Below, piece by piece: positions 17,934 through 25,812 of a DNA stretch of 64,000 bases. Below the pieces are notes generated by a model, which saw only the letters and a program-made list of their open reading frames with translations, searched no databases and was not told the origin of the DNA. Each line of letters begins with the position of its first letter. Position 1 is the stretch's first letter. Both the position numbers and the translations under genes were made by a program. Location of the stretch: the NCBI RefSeq assembly GCF_021568285.1, contig NZ_JAKGTQ010000002.1, forward strand, positions 62,001 through 126,000, read 5' to 3'. Source of the stretch: Rheinheimera sp. UJ63. Lineage in GTDB: Bacteria; Pseudomonadota; Gammaproteobacteria; Enterobacterales; Alteromonadaceae.

Positions 17934-18010
17934 GGAGCGGTAGTTCAGTCGGTTAGAATACCGGCCTGTCACGCCGGGGGTCGCGGGTTCGAGTCCCGTC
18001 CGCTCCGCCA
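17934..18010 (+). tRNA. tRNA-Asp (GTC), copy 3
   Basis: Identical 77-nt gene. The 26-nt spacer to copy 2 contains a run of A (GCATCAAAAAAGC) but no full terminator. Confidence 0.97.
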
Positions 18011-18051
18011 TTTCAGTTAGTGTGCCATTGAGCGTAAGCTCACTCCAGTGC

Positions 18052-18128
18052 GGAGCGGTAGTTCAGTCGGTTAGAATACCGGCCTGTCACGCCGGGGGTC
18101 GCGGGTTCGAGTCCCGTCCGCTCCGCCA
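18052..18128 (+). tRNA. tRNA-Asp (GTC), copy 4
   Basis: Identical 77-nt gene, the last intact copy. The spacer to copy 3 is 41 nt. A terminator follows 16 nt after CCA. Confidence 0.97.
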
Positions 18129-18144
18129 TTTTCATCTAAATCAG

Positions 18145-18165
18145 CCAGCTAATGCTGGTTTTTTT
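18145..18165 (+). terminator. Terminator of the tRNA-Asp array
   Basis: Short stem CCAGC / GCTGG with a TAAT loop and seven T residues directly after. Confidence 0.8.
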
Positions 18166-18181
18166 GTGCCTACAAATAAGT

Positions 18182-18202
18182 GAGCGGTAGTTCAGTCGGT
18201 TA
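18182..18202 (+). pseudogene. Truncated tRNA-Asp remnant (5' 21 nt only)
   Basis: GAGCGGTAGTTCAGTCGGTTA reproduces positions 2-22 of the tRNA-Asp genes exactly and then diverges (CTGTTATAAAAG). The anticodon, T arm and 3' acceptor are missing, and it lies after the array terminator. It is either a decayed fifth copy or a recombination scar. Confidence 0.85.
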
Positions 18203-18250
18203 CTGTTATAAAAGCAAGCTTCGGGGTCATATACCAAGACCCCCAAGACC

Positions 18251-18304
18251 CTTAACGTTTTCGCCGTTGGCGAGATACTTTCTTTTGCGTCGCCAAAAGA
18301 AAGT
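18251..18304 (+). repeat. Extragenic repeat copy 1 with an 11-bp hairpin
   Basis: It contains a perfect hairpin, ACTTTCTTTTG / CAAAAGAAAGT, around a CGTCGC loop (18277-18304). Its first 49 nt match copy 2 at 18616 in 44 positions. Sequences like this are, from memory, widespread between genes in gammaproteobacteria. Confidence 0.7.
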
Positions 18305-18615
18305 CACCAAAGAAAATTCCCACTTCCGCTCGAAAGCCCGACTGCTCATGCGTTGTCCAAGGCGAAAACGTAACTCGCGCTATGCTTCGTCGCCGCACTC
18401 AAACACCCGTTTTCTTAAAACCTTGGCCAACGATACTCAGTCGGCTCGCTCTAAGGGGACTAAAATCCAGAGTAAGCTTTGGGGCAGATATTAAGACTCT
18501 ATAGATCAGTTAATAGCGAAGTAAACGTTGGCTTAAGACGTCTTTTTCAGGGATGAAAAAGAGGAGCGTACACGGATGTATTTACCGCGTGCTCCAGTCG
18601 AAGCTTTACGGAGCG

Positions 18616-18664
18616 TTTAACCTTTTCGCTGTGGGCGAGATACTTTCTTTTGCGCCGCCAAAAG
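18616..18664 (+). repeat. Extragenic repeat copy 2
   Basis: A direct repeat of copy 1 (44 of 49 identical), in the same orientation 365 bp further on. The 3' hairpin arm is degraded here (CCAAAAGTATGT instead of CAAAAGAAAGT). Confidence 0.7.
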
Positions 18665-18967
18665 TATGTATTTTAAAGAAAATGCTTGTGACTATTAAAG
18701 TTAAAGATCAGCAATACATTGGCTAGCCTCTTTGTTTGAAGATTGTGCTGTAAAAGATTACAACGAGTTGTTCCGATAAATTGAAACGGCTGGACACTTT
18801 GCGTGGTTTTTGACATCAGGCGGCGAGGCGTGTGTTCGGGTTATCAGTACTTCACCAATTTCTGGTTTGAATCATCAGGCAGCAGTCACCAGCATCATGC
18901 TGCTTGGTTGTGTCTGGAATTGAGCCTTGTCGCAATGACAGTGCGGTGTTCGGTTTTGCAGGTGGAG

Positions 18968-19339
18968 TTATGTAGAATGGTGCCAGATAACTGGCTCTTG
19001 CGCGTTATGGGCGGCTTGGAGAAGCTCTAACAGTGGAAAGGCGCGAGTTGATGCGCTAGGCAAGGGTTCTTCTTGTAGTTCAGCAGGTAATTCAGCTAAT
19101 TCATGCTGCATGTCATCTTGCTGTTGTTGGACTTCATCAGCAAGGCGGCTACGTTGTTGCAATAGCGCGATGGCCGTTGCCACGTCTTCAGCAGGGATAA
19201 TACCGGTAGATTTCTTAATAGTCTGCGCTGAATCGGCCATATAGGTTTGCGTGTTACAGTTCATCATTTGCAACATCTGTTCACCGGACTGTTGTAAATA
19301 AGATAGCGCACTCCAACTGGGTGTCGTGAAGGTAATCAT
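18968..19339 (-). CDS. DUF1840 domain-containing protein
   Basis: A 123-residue protein whose first 65 residues follow the DUF1840 pattern: MITFTTPSWSALSYL, a QMLQMMNC helix, and TGIIPAEDVATAIALLQQR. The remainder is Gln/Glu-rich and probably a coiled coil (DEVQQQQDDMQHELAELPAE). AGAGGA precedes the ATG at good spacing. It is cytoplasmic and of unknown function. It stands alone next to the tRNA/repeat region, and its 3' end lies in otherwise non-coding DNA. Confidence 0.75.
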   Translation of the reverse strand: MITFTTPSWSALSYLQQSGEQMLQMMNCNTQTYMADSAQTIKKSTGIIPAEDVATAIALLQQRSRLADEVQQQQDDMQHELAELPAELQEEPLPSASTRAFPLLELLQAAHNAQEPVIWHHST

Positions 19340-19589
19340 CTTTAAATCCTCTATTTTAATCTGTGGAGTGGTCGTGCTATCGGCCAGTGCTCACTGTATT
19401 GTGATTAACGCTAAGATGGAACGCATAGGGTTAGACTCGCCTTTAAGTATGGTTCACATAAGCATAGATAGCGAATTAACGCTGTGTAGGGTATTGGCAT
19501 CAGCGAATACGTATCCGCCGTGAGTGACGCACGAGTGGTACTGAACCAATAGCCTGCTATTAAGCAATCCAACGCGACTAGGTTTGTCT

Positions 19590-20960
19590 TTACTCGTGCT
19601 GAGACAATTTGTGATTTGCTTTTTGTTGATACATGGCTACGTCGGCTTGGTGAAGCAATGACTCAAGATCCTGTGCGTCGCTGGGGAAAAAGGCGGTGCC
19701 GAGGCTTAGCTCAAATGCAACTGACTGACCATTGGCGAAAAAAGTCGCGCGTTTAAAGCTGGTCATAATTTTTTGCAGGATAGGCTGAATATCTTGCTGC
19801 TTGCTAATGCGTGGCATAATCACTAAAAATTCATCGCCTGATAAGCGGCAAGCAACATCAGAACTGCGTAAATTAATTTGGAGTAGCCTGGCAACTTCTT
19901 GTAAAAATTGATCGCCAACCGCATGCCCAAAGCGATCATTGATCAGTTTGAATTTATCTAAGTCTAAGCTAATGATACAAAATTCAGCTCGGGAGTTAAT
20001 GAGCGTCTCTAACCATTTCATCGCGAAACGCCGGTTGGGTAATAAGGTTAAAGGATCTTGCAGCGAGTTAATTCGTGCTAAATGGTAACTATAAAATAAG
20101 CTTATAAAAACCAGCAGTAATAACAAACTAAAACCGTACCCAATTACACGAATATATGACGACGCTAATGCAGGGCCGTTGTAAGATGTTCCGGGTAATT
20201 CGGCAATCGCTATCAACCAGCTGCCGTTGATCAACCGGATCGTTTCGCTGCTAAAAGCCTCTGCAAACACGCTTTCATCACCGAAAAACACCTCGCCCTT
20301 AGCACCTAAACCATCTTTACCTCGGATCGCCAGTCGAGATTGTGCAGCAAGCTCATTCACACCGGCTAACTTGAACAGTTTGTCTATTTCGATGACCGCG
20401 CTACAGGTACCCCAATACCGCTGATTAAACGGCGGATCGGTGAAGATAGGCATCCGCGCAATAATGGCCTGGCTGCCTTGAATTAATGTTAGCGGCCCGG
20501 CAATAAAAACCTCTTGTCGCTGCTTAGCTAATTCGACAGTGCGGAGTTGTTCGGGTGACTGGCGGTAATCAAAGCCTAGAACACTTTCATTACCTGTTAA
20601 GGGATAGACAAAGCGGATCACGTTATCGGGAGCTAAAGCGATATTGCGCAGACTACTGGACTTTAAATATAACGCTTCAGCCATGCGCGTCCATTGTTCG
20701 TTATCAGATTGCGGATTAACCGAAATCAGTGTGGCTAAACTATCGGCTAAAAAAATATTGGAATTTAATTCAGACTCAATATTGGCACGAACCGAGGATA
20801 ACTGCTGACTGAGGCGTTCATGCTGATGAATTTGCATCAGTTCAGCGTAATTACGATGATAATACTCGACTAGCAATACTGCGCTGGCAATAAACGCGGC
20901 TAATGCGCAAAGTAATAGCGATTTTTTATGACGATTCGCCCTGCCGAACACTTGTTTCAT
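19590..20960 (-). CDS. CHASE-GGDEF diguanylate cyclase
   Basis: A 456-residue membrane protein. A membrane segment near 15-32, a periplasmic CHASE-type sensor (about 45-265) and a second membrane segment (about 270-290) lead into a GGDEF domain. The active site reads SGDEF (374-378), a variant found in active cyclases, and an RxxD inhibitory site (RSSD) precedes it by five residues. The DLDKFKLINDRFGHAVGD segment carries the metal Asp. It should make c-di-GMP in response to a periplasmic signal. Its CHASE domain resembles that of the PDE-type protein at 11156-14146 (shared YPL/GPLTLIQG/ARMPIF layout), suggesting related ligands. Confidence 0.92.
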   Translation of the reverse strand: MKQVFGRANRHKKSLLLCALAAFIASAVLLVEYYHRNYAELMQIHQHERLSQQLSSVRANIESELNSNIFLADSLATLISVNPQSDNEQWTRMAEALYLKSSSLRNIALAPDNVIRFVYPLTGNESVLGFDYRQSPEQLRTVELAKQRQEVFIAGPLTLIQGSQAIIARMPIFTDPPFNQRYWGTCSAVIEIDKLFKLAGVNELAAQSRLAIRGKDGLGAKGEVFFGDESVFAEAFSSETIRLINGSWLIAIAELPGTSYNGPALASSYIRVIGYGFSLLLLLVFISLFYSYHLARINSLQDPLTLLPNRRFAMKWLETLINSRAEFCIISLDLDKFKLINDRFGHAVGDQFLQEVARLLQINLRSSDVACRLSGDEFLVIMPRISKQQDIQPILQKIMTSFKRATFFANGQSVAFELSLGTAFFPSDAQDLESLLHQADVAMYQQKANHKLSQHE

Positions 20961-21015
20961 ACAGGCAACTTTATCATGTTAAACAGCGGCATAAACATCT
21001 TAGCGAGCAGCGTAT

Positions 21016-22224
21016 TCAATAGCTGGCCTTACGCGCAAAACGCCCGAGTTGTTGCTCTGTGGTGGCAGTACCCTCTAACAAGCTTTTAGCGGCATCGTCA
21101 ATGGAAGCCATTTGTTGATAAGCTTGATTGGTGATCTGCTGGATCGCACTTAAATGCTCATGGGTTTGTTGATATTTTTCTTCAAGATTAGATACGCTGC
21201 CGGTGATGGTTTTCATACCACCCTGAGCCGTTAGCAGTTCTTGCTGCAATAAAGCAAATTCTTGATTCGTTTCATTAATCTGATTTTGTGCATCTTGTGC
21301 TTGTTGATTTAAGCTAATGGATTCTTCTTTTGTTTCTTTTACCAAGCGCTCCATATCATTCAAAAAACCTGAAATCTGCTTTGTTGCCTCATTCACTTTG
21401 GCTGCCAGTGTTCGCACTTCGTCGGCAACAACGGCAAAACCACGACCCGCATCGCCCGCTCGCGCCGCTTCGATAGCGGCGTTTAAAGCCAGTAAATTGG
21501 TTTGATCCGAGAAGCCTTCAACCATAACTAAAATCTGTCGAACATTTTCTGAGTTTTTTTGTAGACCATTAATAGTGGCGGCAAAAGAGTCAAGCAGTCG
21601 AGCAATCGCCGCCAGTTGTTGATTAAGTTGCTGCATTTGCGTGCTGGCAACTTGAGCTTTACTTACCGCAAGTTGTGTTACTTCGCCCATTTGATCGCTG
21701 CTTTGGACGATGTTCGTTAAATAGTCGATAACTTGTTCACTCTCTTGGCGAATTAAGGTATTGCGTTGCTCGGTTTCTTGTAGGTTTTTGCGGGTACTTT
21801 TTACCGCAATAGACACCTGCTCATTGATCTCATGTGTATTGCGCGCCTGTTGATGCACATTGCCAAGCACGTCGCTAAGTTGGCTAACGAATTGGTTAAA
21901 TTCATCCGATAAGGTGCGAAACTCATCAAAGGTGAAGGCGGGTAAACGTTGGCTAAGATCCGCGCCAGAGCGATTACTGTCGTGTAAATTTTTGACTAAA
22001 GCCTGCACCGGGCGAACAATTAAATGCCACAAATAGAAGATAGTAAAACTATAAGCGGCGCTGCCAACAACGAGCAACAGCCACCAAAGTTGTTTGTTAC
22101 CGGTACTAGGGTAAGCAAGATACATCGCCAGCGCAAAGAACAGGGCAATAAACAGCACATTACCCACTATCTTTCGGGTTAAGGTAAAAAAGAATCGCTG
22201 CTCGATCAGATGGTAAAGTGTCAT
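21016..22224 (-). CDS. Methyl-accepting chemotaxis protein without a periplasmic domain
   Basis: The start is at 22224 ([12 protein letters not shown]), preceded by GGAG with 6 nt spacing; an ORF extending 36 residues further has no such site. The 402-residue product has two membrane segments close together (about residues 17-60), then a HAMP domain ([14 protein letters not shown]) and a signalling domain with the conserved hairpin tip [20 protein letters not shown]. There is essentially no periplasmic sensor, so it must sense through the membrane, HAMP or a partner. It signals to CheA/CheW. Confidence 0.9.
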   Translation of the reverse strand: MTLYHLIEQRFFFTLTRKIVGNVLFIALFFALAMYLAYPSTGNKQLWWLLLVVGSAAYSFTIFYLWHLIVRPVQALVKNLHDSNRSGADLSQRLPAFTFDEFRTLSDEFNQFVSQLSDVLGNVHQQARNTHEINEQVSIAVKSTRKNLQETEQRNTLIRQESEQVIDYLTNIVQSSDQMGEVTQLAVSKAQVASTQMQQLNQQLAAIARLLDSFAATINGLQKNSENVRQILVMVEGFSDQTNLLALNAAIEAARAGDAGRGFAVVADEVRTLAAKVNEATKQISGFLNDMERLVKETKEESISLNQQAQDAQNQINETNQEFALLQQELLTAQGGMKTITGSVSNLEEKYQQTHEHLSAIQQITNQAYQQMASIDDAAKSLLEGTATTEQQLGRFARKASY

Positions 22225-22717
22225 AACCCGCTCCAGTAAAGATGCTGGCTTAGCCCAGCATGGGTATTGTGTAACAGTGCAGAACGTGAAAGGCAAAGGC
22301 GGTAGGTTTGCGCTGTTATCAATGTAAAACAATAACCTAGTTTATGGTATGTGCCAATCTTTAAGCATAGCACTGACCTTATCTCTCACCCCTAACCCGA
22401 TAACCGGAAGCATCAGTTCGTTGCGTTACTGTGCTTTTGTGCATGCTATAGCGTGCGAATTATGCACAGCACTTAAGCGGTAACATCATGCTAAGGAATT
22501 AAGGCTTTAGCAAAAAACGCGCTTAAGGCCATTGCCCCGTAAAAACGTTGTGCCATTTGCGTGGCTTATGATTTAGGGCATGAAATATTTTTAACAAGAG
22601 GGAAGTTTACTCTTTTCATGCTGTGTCGCGGGGTATTTTTTTGCAGGTTTTTTGCGCTAGATCTTAACCATGAGCAAAAAACTCGTGGTTAAGATCAGCG
22701 TTAAAGAGGAAATCGAT
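22225..22717. other. Gene-free stretch between the MCP and the sulfur operon
   Basis: About 490 bp with no coding frame. It holds the MCP leader, with a hairpin TGCTGG / CCAGCA at 22240-22257, and a long hairpin at 22660-22696. The middle part (22380-22640) shows nothing recognisable. Confidence 0.6.
22660..22696. other. Long hairpin downstream of the sulfur operon
   Basis: Arms GATCTTAACCATGAG / CTCGTGGTTAAGATC pair over 15 bp with one G-T wobble around a CAAAAAA loop. It lies 22 nt after the last gene of the operon and could be its transcript end, although no T tract follows on the minus strand. Both arm ends carry GATC (Dam site). Confidence 0.6.
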
Positions 22718-23128
22718 TTAGTTAAATTTAATTTTGCGAGTGAGCCACCAACCGAACACCATGCTGAGCACAAAACCGATGGTACCCGTGCTACCTGAGG
22801 TTAAAGCGGCAATAGCAGGGCCAGGGCAATAACCTAATAGGCCCCAACCGACACCGAAAATCAGTGCCCCTAACAATAATTGGCGATCTACTTTGGTGCT
22901 CTTAGGCAGATAAAAAGCCTTTTCTAAAAAAGGGGCCGCTCTTTTTTGGCTAAAGTAAAAACCAGTAGAATAAACCACTAAAGCCGCGCCCATGACTAAC
23001 GCTAAGCTTGGGTCCCAGTTATCCAGTACATTGAGAAAACCAAGTACTTTTGCGGGATCGATCATCATTGAAATAGTGATACCCGCAGATAACAATAAGC
23101 CGGATAAAAATGCCACTAATGCTTTCAT
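22718..23128 (-). CDS. YeeE/YedE-type sulfur transporter half, DUF6691 (PmpB-like)
   Basis: A 136-residue membrane protein with about four segments and the conserved Cys-containing motif LLGYCPGPAIAAL near residue 100. It forms the second half of a split YeeE/YedE transporter; full-length relatives take up thiosulfate or other sulfane-sulfur compounds through conserved Cys residues (family knowledge). It is the last gene of a four-gene minus-strand operon, 12 nt after its partner. Substrate assignment in this organism is inference. Confidence 0.88.
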   Translation of the reverse strand: MKALVAFLSGLLLSAGITISMMIDPAKVLGFLNVLDNWDPSLALVMGAALVVYSTGFYFSQKRAAPFLEKAFYLPKSTKVDRQLLLGALIFGVGWGLLGYCPGPAIAALTSGSTGTIGFVLSMVFGWWLTRKIKFN

Positions 23129-23140
23129 ATTTTCTCCTGC

Positions 23141-23542
23141 TTAAAATAAGCTTGCAACCAGCACACCTGCTGCCATAAAGACTAAGGTAGCGCTAATCGA
23201 TCGCGGTGATAGTCTACCGATACCACAAACACCATGACCTGAGGTACAACCGCTGCCCCAGCCCGTGCCTAACCCCACCAATAAACCGGCAATTAAGGTT
23301 TTAGTGTTTAAGTCAGGTGTAGTAAAGGTGAGATCTTGCATAAAAAAGCTTACCAGTAGTGGTGCAACTAAAAGGCCAGCCACAAACGCAAACCGCCAGC
23401 CTCGACCATCACGTTCAAAAATAAGCTGGCTGGCTATACCAGAGATACCCGCTATACGTCCTAACATGGTCATCATTAACAATGCACCAAAGCCAATTAA
23501 ACTGCCGCCAATGAGCGCAGATATCGGGGTGAAATTTTCCAT
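23141..23542 (-). CDS. YeeE/YedE-type sulfur transporter half (PmpA-like)
   Basis: A 133-residue membrane protein, first half of the split transporter. It carries the Cys-rich signature GWGSGCTSGHGVCGIGRLS near residues 95-113, which is the sulfur-relay motif of the family. About four membrane segments are visible. It is located 9 nt after the rhodanese gene and 12 nt before the DUF6691 half. The tight spacing with rhodanese and TauE genes indicates a sulfur-handling operon. Confidence 0.9.
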   Translation of the reverse strand: MENFTPISALIGGSLIGFGALLMMTMLGRIAGISGIASQLIFERDGRGWRFAFVAGLLVAPLLVSFFMQDLTFTTPDLNTKTLIAGLLVGLGTGWGSGCTSGHGVCGIGRLSPRSISATLVFMAAGVLVASLF

Positions 23543-23551
23543 TACGACTCC

Positions 23552-23953
23552 TTATTGTGTGACGGGTAAGCCGGCTTCTTGCCAGGCAACCATGCCACCC
23601 GCGACCGAGTAGACATCAGTAAAGCCCATGTTCTGCAACGATTCCGCGGCTAAAGCCGAGCGAGCGCCTGAACGGCAAATCAAATACAACGGCTCTTGTG
23701 CTAATTGCGCTAAGGCTAACTCTGCGGCACAACCTGACGCAGCGACGGCGGGGTGGTTGGCCAATTGCATTTCTAATACACCGCGTGGATAGTTAACGGC
23801 GCTGCTGATGTGTGCCTGAGCAAATTCGGCAGGCTCACGAACATCAATAATACGAGTTGATGGCTGTTTTTCTCGCTGCGCCGCCAGTTGCTGAATATCG
23901 ACTTCTTTGATACGTTCTTTTGCTTCGGCCACTAATTGTTGTGCTGTTTTCAT
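23552..23953 (-). CDS. Rhodanese-like sulfurtransferase
   Basis: A 133-residue single-domain rhodanese with an N-terminal helical extension of about 30 residues. The CH2A/substrate region (RIIDVREPAEFAQAHI) and the active-site loop with catalytic Cys (LICRSGARS) are intact. It would carry sulfane sulfur between the transporter, persulfides and acceptors such as glutathione or sulfite. No signal peptide, so it is cytoplasmic. It sits between the TauE gene (21 nt) and the YeeE half (9 nt). Confidence 0.92.
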   Translation of the reverse strand: MKTAQQLVAEAKERIKEVDIQQLAAQREKQPSTRIIDVREPAEFAQAHISSAVNYPRGVLEMQLANHPAVAASGCAAELALAQLAQEPLYLICRSGARSALAAESLQNMGFTDVYSVAGGMVAWQEAGLPVTQ

Positions 23954-23974
23954 TATAAATCCTCCAAAAACAGT

Positions 23975-24724
23975 TTATAAAACAGATTGATAAATCACGA
24001 CACCCGCCATGATCGCCAAGAATACAGCAAAGCCTTTTTGTAAGATCGCTTTCGGTAATCTGCGATTGAGCCAACCGCCAACATAACTTCCCAAAATACC
24101 GGCCACAACCATGATAGTGATGGCGTGCCAGTCAAATACCAAGCCTTGCGCATGAAACACACTGTAGTATTTTGCAAAACCGACCAACGATTTTAACGCA
24201 ATGATCATTAAGCTGGTTGCTACGCCGATATGTAGGGGTAACCCGGCCAATAATACTAATGCGGGGACGATTAAGAAGCCTCCTCCAACCCCCACAAAAC
24301 CGGTGATCGCACCGACCACTAAACCATCGGCAATGACCTTAATATGATGAAACGTTTTGGGTTGATCAATGATCGTGACTTTACTGCGCCACATCATTAT
24401 TGCCGCAACCACCATTAATGACGCGAAGACTAATAACTGCCAGCGGCTATCCACTAAGGTGCCTAGCCAAGCGCCACCATAAGTCCCTAACATGCCGGGT
24501 ACACCGAACCATAAAACATGGCGCCAACTGATTAAACGGCGAAACATATTGTGGATTGAACCAAACAAGCTGATCAGCGCTACTATTAATAGCGACGATG
24601 CGATGGCCAATGAGGCGGGCATGCCAACCAAATACAACAACACCGGTACGGTCAGGATCGATCCACCTGAACCAAATAACCCCAAGCTAAGCCCGATGAT
24701 TAAAGCACCTATTAATACCAACAT
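23975..24724 (-). CDS. Sulfite exporter TauE/SafE family protein
   Basis: The start is at 24724 (MLVLIGALIIG), with AGGAG 5 nt upstream; the GTG at 24730 would abut that site. The 249-residue protein has about eight membrane segments and the two related TauE halves, each with a Gly-rich motif (LFGSGGSILTVPVL and FVGVGGGFLIVPAL). The family exports sulfite or other sulfur anions. It is the first gene of the sulfur operon, divergent from the MBL-fold gene across a 111-nt region with two dyads. Sulfite made by the dioxygenase is the likely cargo (inference). Confidence 0.92.
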   Translation of the reverse strand: MLVLIGALIIGLSLGLFGSGGSILTVPVLLYLVGMPASLAIASSLLIVALISLFGSIHNMFRRLISWRHVLWFGVPGMLGTYGGAWLGTLVDSRWQLLVFASLMVVAAIMMWRSKVTIIDQPKTFHHIKVIADGLVVGAITGFVGVGGGFLIVPALVLLAGLPLHIGVATSLMIIALKSLVGFAKYYSVFHAQGLVFDWHAITIMVVAGILGSYVGGWLNRRLPKAILQKGFAVFLAIMAGVVIYQSVL

Positions 24725-24733
24725 CGCCACTCC

Positions 24734-24754
24734 TATATTCTTTTATGGAATATA
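24734..24754. promoter_or_regulatory. Operator-like dyad in the sulfur-module divergent promoter
   Basis: Perfect 7-bp arms TATATTC / GAATATA separated by 7 nt, just before the TauE ribosome-binding site. Arm sequence and spacing recall the AT-rich dyads bound by ArsR-type persulfide sensors (BigR/SqrR/YgaV group); that comparison is from memory. Confidence 0.5.
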
Positions 24755-24762
24755 TATATAAC

Positions 24763-24775
24763 AGAATTGCATTCT
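24763..24775. promoter_or_regulatory. Second short dyad in the sulfur-module promoter
   Basis: AGAAT-TGC-ATTCT, with perfect 5-bp arms, lies 8 nt from the first dyad and shares its GAAT/ATTC core. It is about 60 nt upstream of the MBL-fold start. Confidence 0.4.
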
Positions 24776-24835
24776 ATGGGCTTTTTCGTTAAGCTGCAAT
24801 CAAAATTTAGCATTAACTAAAGTAAGGGCTGAAAA

Positions 24836-25711
24836 ATGAGTAACCTGGATAATCTGCATATTGAAATGTTCTTTGATAATGATAGCGCAACTTGCAGTTA
24901 TGTGGTTGTCGATAAAGCAACGGCAAAAGCGGCAGTGATTGATCCAGTATTAGATTACGATGCTGCTGCAGGGCAGGTTAGCACGAAGGCAGCGGATAAC
25001 ATTTTAGCGTACTTAGCTGAGCAAGGCTGGCAGTTACAGTGGATTTTAGAAACCCACGCTCATGCTGATCATCTTTCTGCCGCGCATTATCTAAAGCAAA
25101 AAACAGCAGCACCCATTGCGATTGGTGAGGGGATCCGTAAGGTTCAGCAAACGTTCAAAATGGTTTTTAATATCGCTGATGCAGAATTAATAGGTACGGG
25201 TGATTATTTTGATAAGTTATTTGCGGATGGTGAAACTTTTAACATCGGCTCGGTTACCGCGACGGTGATGAATACACCGGGCCATACCAACGACAGTGTC
25301 AGTTATTTGATTGCTGGCAATGTGTTTGTAGGTGATTCACTGTTTATGCCTGATGGCGGTACGGCACGTTGTGATTTTCCGGGTGGTGATGCCCATATCT
25401 TGTTCCGTTCTATCCAGCGTTTATATCAGTTGCCAGCAGAAACGGTTGTTTATGTTTGCCATGATTATCAACCGAATGGTCGTGAATTACGTTTTAAAAC
25501 GACGATAGCAGAACAAAAACAGCAAAATATCCATGTGAAAGCTGACACCGTTGAAGCAGATTTTGTGCAAAAACGTGAAACACGCGATAAAACCTTAGCT
25601 GTACCGCGACTGATCTATCCTTCGGTACAGGTGAATATTCGCGCTGGGCAACTGCCTCAAGCCGAAAGTAATGGTGTGAGTTACGTTAAAATACCTTTAA
25701 AACAAGTATAA
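24836..25711 (+). CDS. MBL-fold persulfide dioxygenase-like protein (Blh/ETHE1 group)
   Basis: A 291-residue metallo-beta-lactamase-fold protein. The metal motif is THAHADH near residue 76, with further ligands in NTPGHTNDS, FVGDSLFM and YVCHDYQP. The layout fits the sulfur-dioxygenase group, in which one iron oxidises glutathione persulfide to sulfite. The insert after the first metal motif (KVQQTFKMVFNI) is typical of the Blh-type members. AAGG upstream of the ATG fits a ribosome-binding site. The divergent TauE/rhodanese/YeeE operon supports a persulfide-detoxification role. No quinone oxidoreductase (SQR) gene is nearby. Confidence 0.88.
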   Translation: MSNLDNLHIEMFFDNDSATCSYVVVDKATAKAAVIDPVLDYDAAAGQVSTKAADNILAYLAEQGWQLQWILETHAHADHLSAAHYLKQKTAAPIAIGEGIRKVQQTFKMVFNIADAELIGTGDYFDKLFADGETFNIGSVTATVMNTPGHTNDSVSYLIAGNVFVGDSLFMPDGGTARCDFPGGDAHILFRSIQRLYQLPAETVVYVCHDYQPNGRELRFKTTIAEQKQQNIHVKADTVEADFVQKRETRDKTLAVPRLIYPSVQVNIRAGQLPQAESNGVSYVKIPLKQV

Positions 25712-25772
25712 CAACTACGTGATGATGCGAGCCTAGGGTATTTCACGCGCTAAGCTCGCCAAGCGATAATAA

Positions 25773-25805
25773 AACAGCAGCCCGCCATGAGTCGAAACTG
25801 CTGTT
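25773..25805 (-). terminator. Possible terminator after proS
   Basis: 8-bp arms AACAGCAG / CTGCTGTT with a long 17-nt loop, then TTATTATC on the minus strand. It begins 8 nt after the proS stop. The long loop keeps confidence low. Confidence 0.4.
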
Positions 25806-25812
25806 GTAGGTG

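Larger units (their letters stand above)
18203..18967. other. Gene-free stretch with extragenic repeats
   Basis: About 765 bp without a convincing gene. It holds two copies of a short extragenic repeat (listed separately) and a small hairpin at 18541-18560 (CTTTTTC / GAAAAAG). The open frame at 18180-18494 runs through the repeat and has an Arg/Lys/Ser-rich composition unlike a real protein. The rest (18690-18967) shows nothing recognisable. Confidence 0.6.

Noticed and set aside
17736..18128. Regularly spaced identical repeats that resemble a CRISPR array
   Set aside because: The 77-nt units fold as tRNA-Asp with CCA, and the spacers are short and unequal; there are no cas genes.
18180..18494. 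Plus-strand open frame of 104 codons
   Set aside because: It starts in the tRNA remnant and crosses the extragenic repeat; composition is Arg/Lys/Ser-rich without any domain, and there is no ribosome-binding site.
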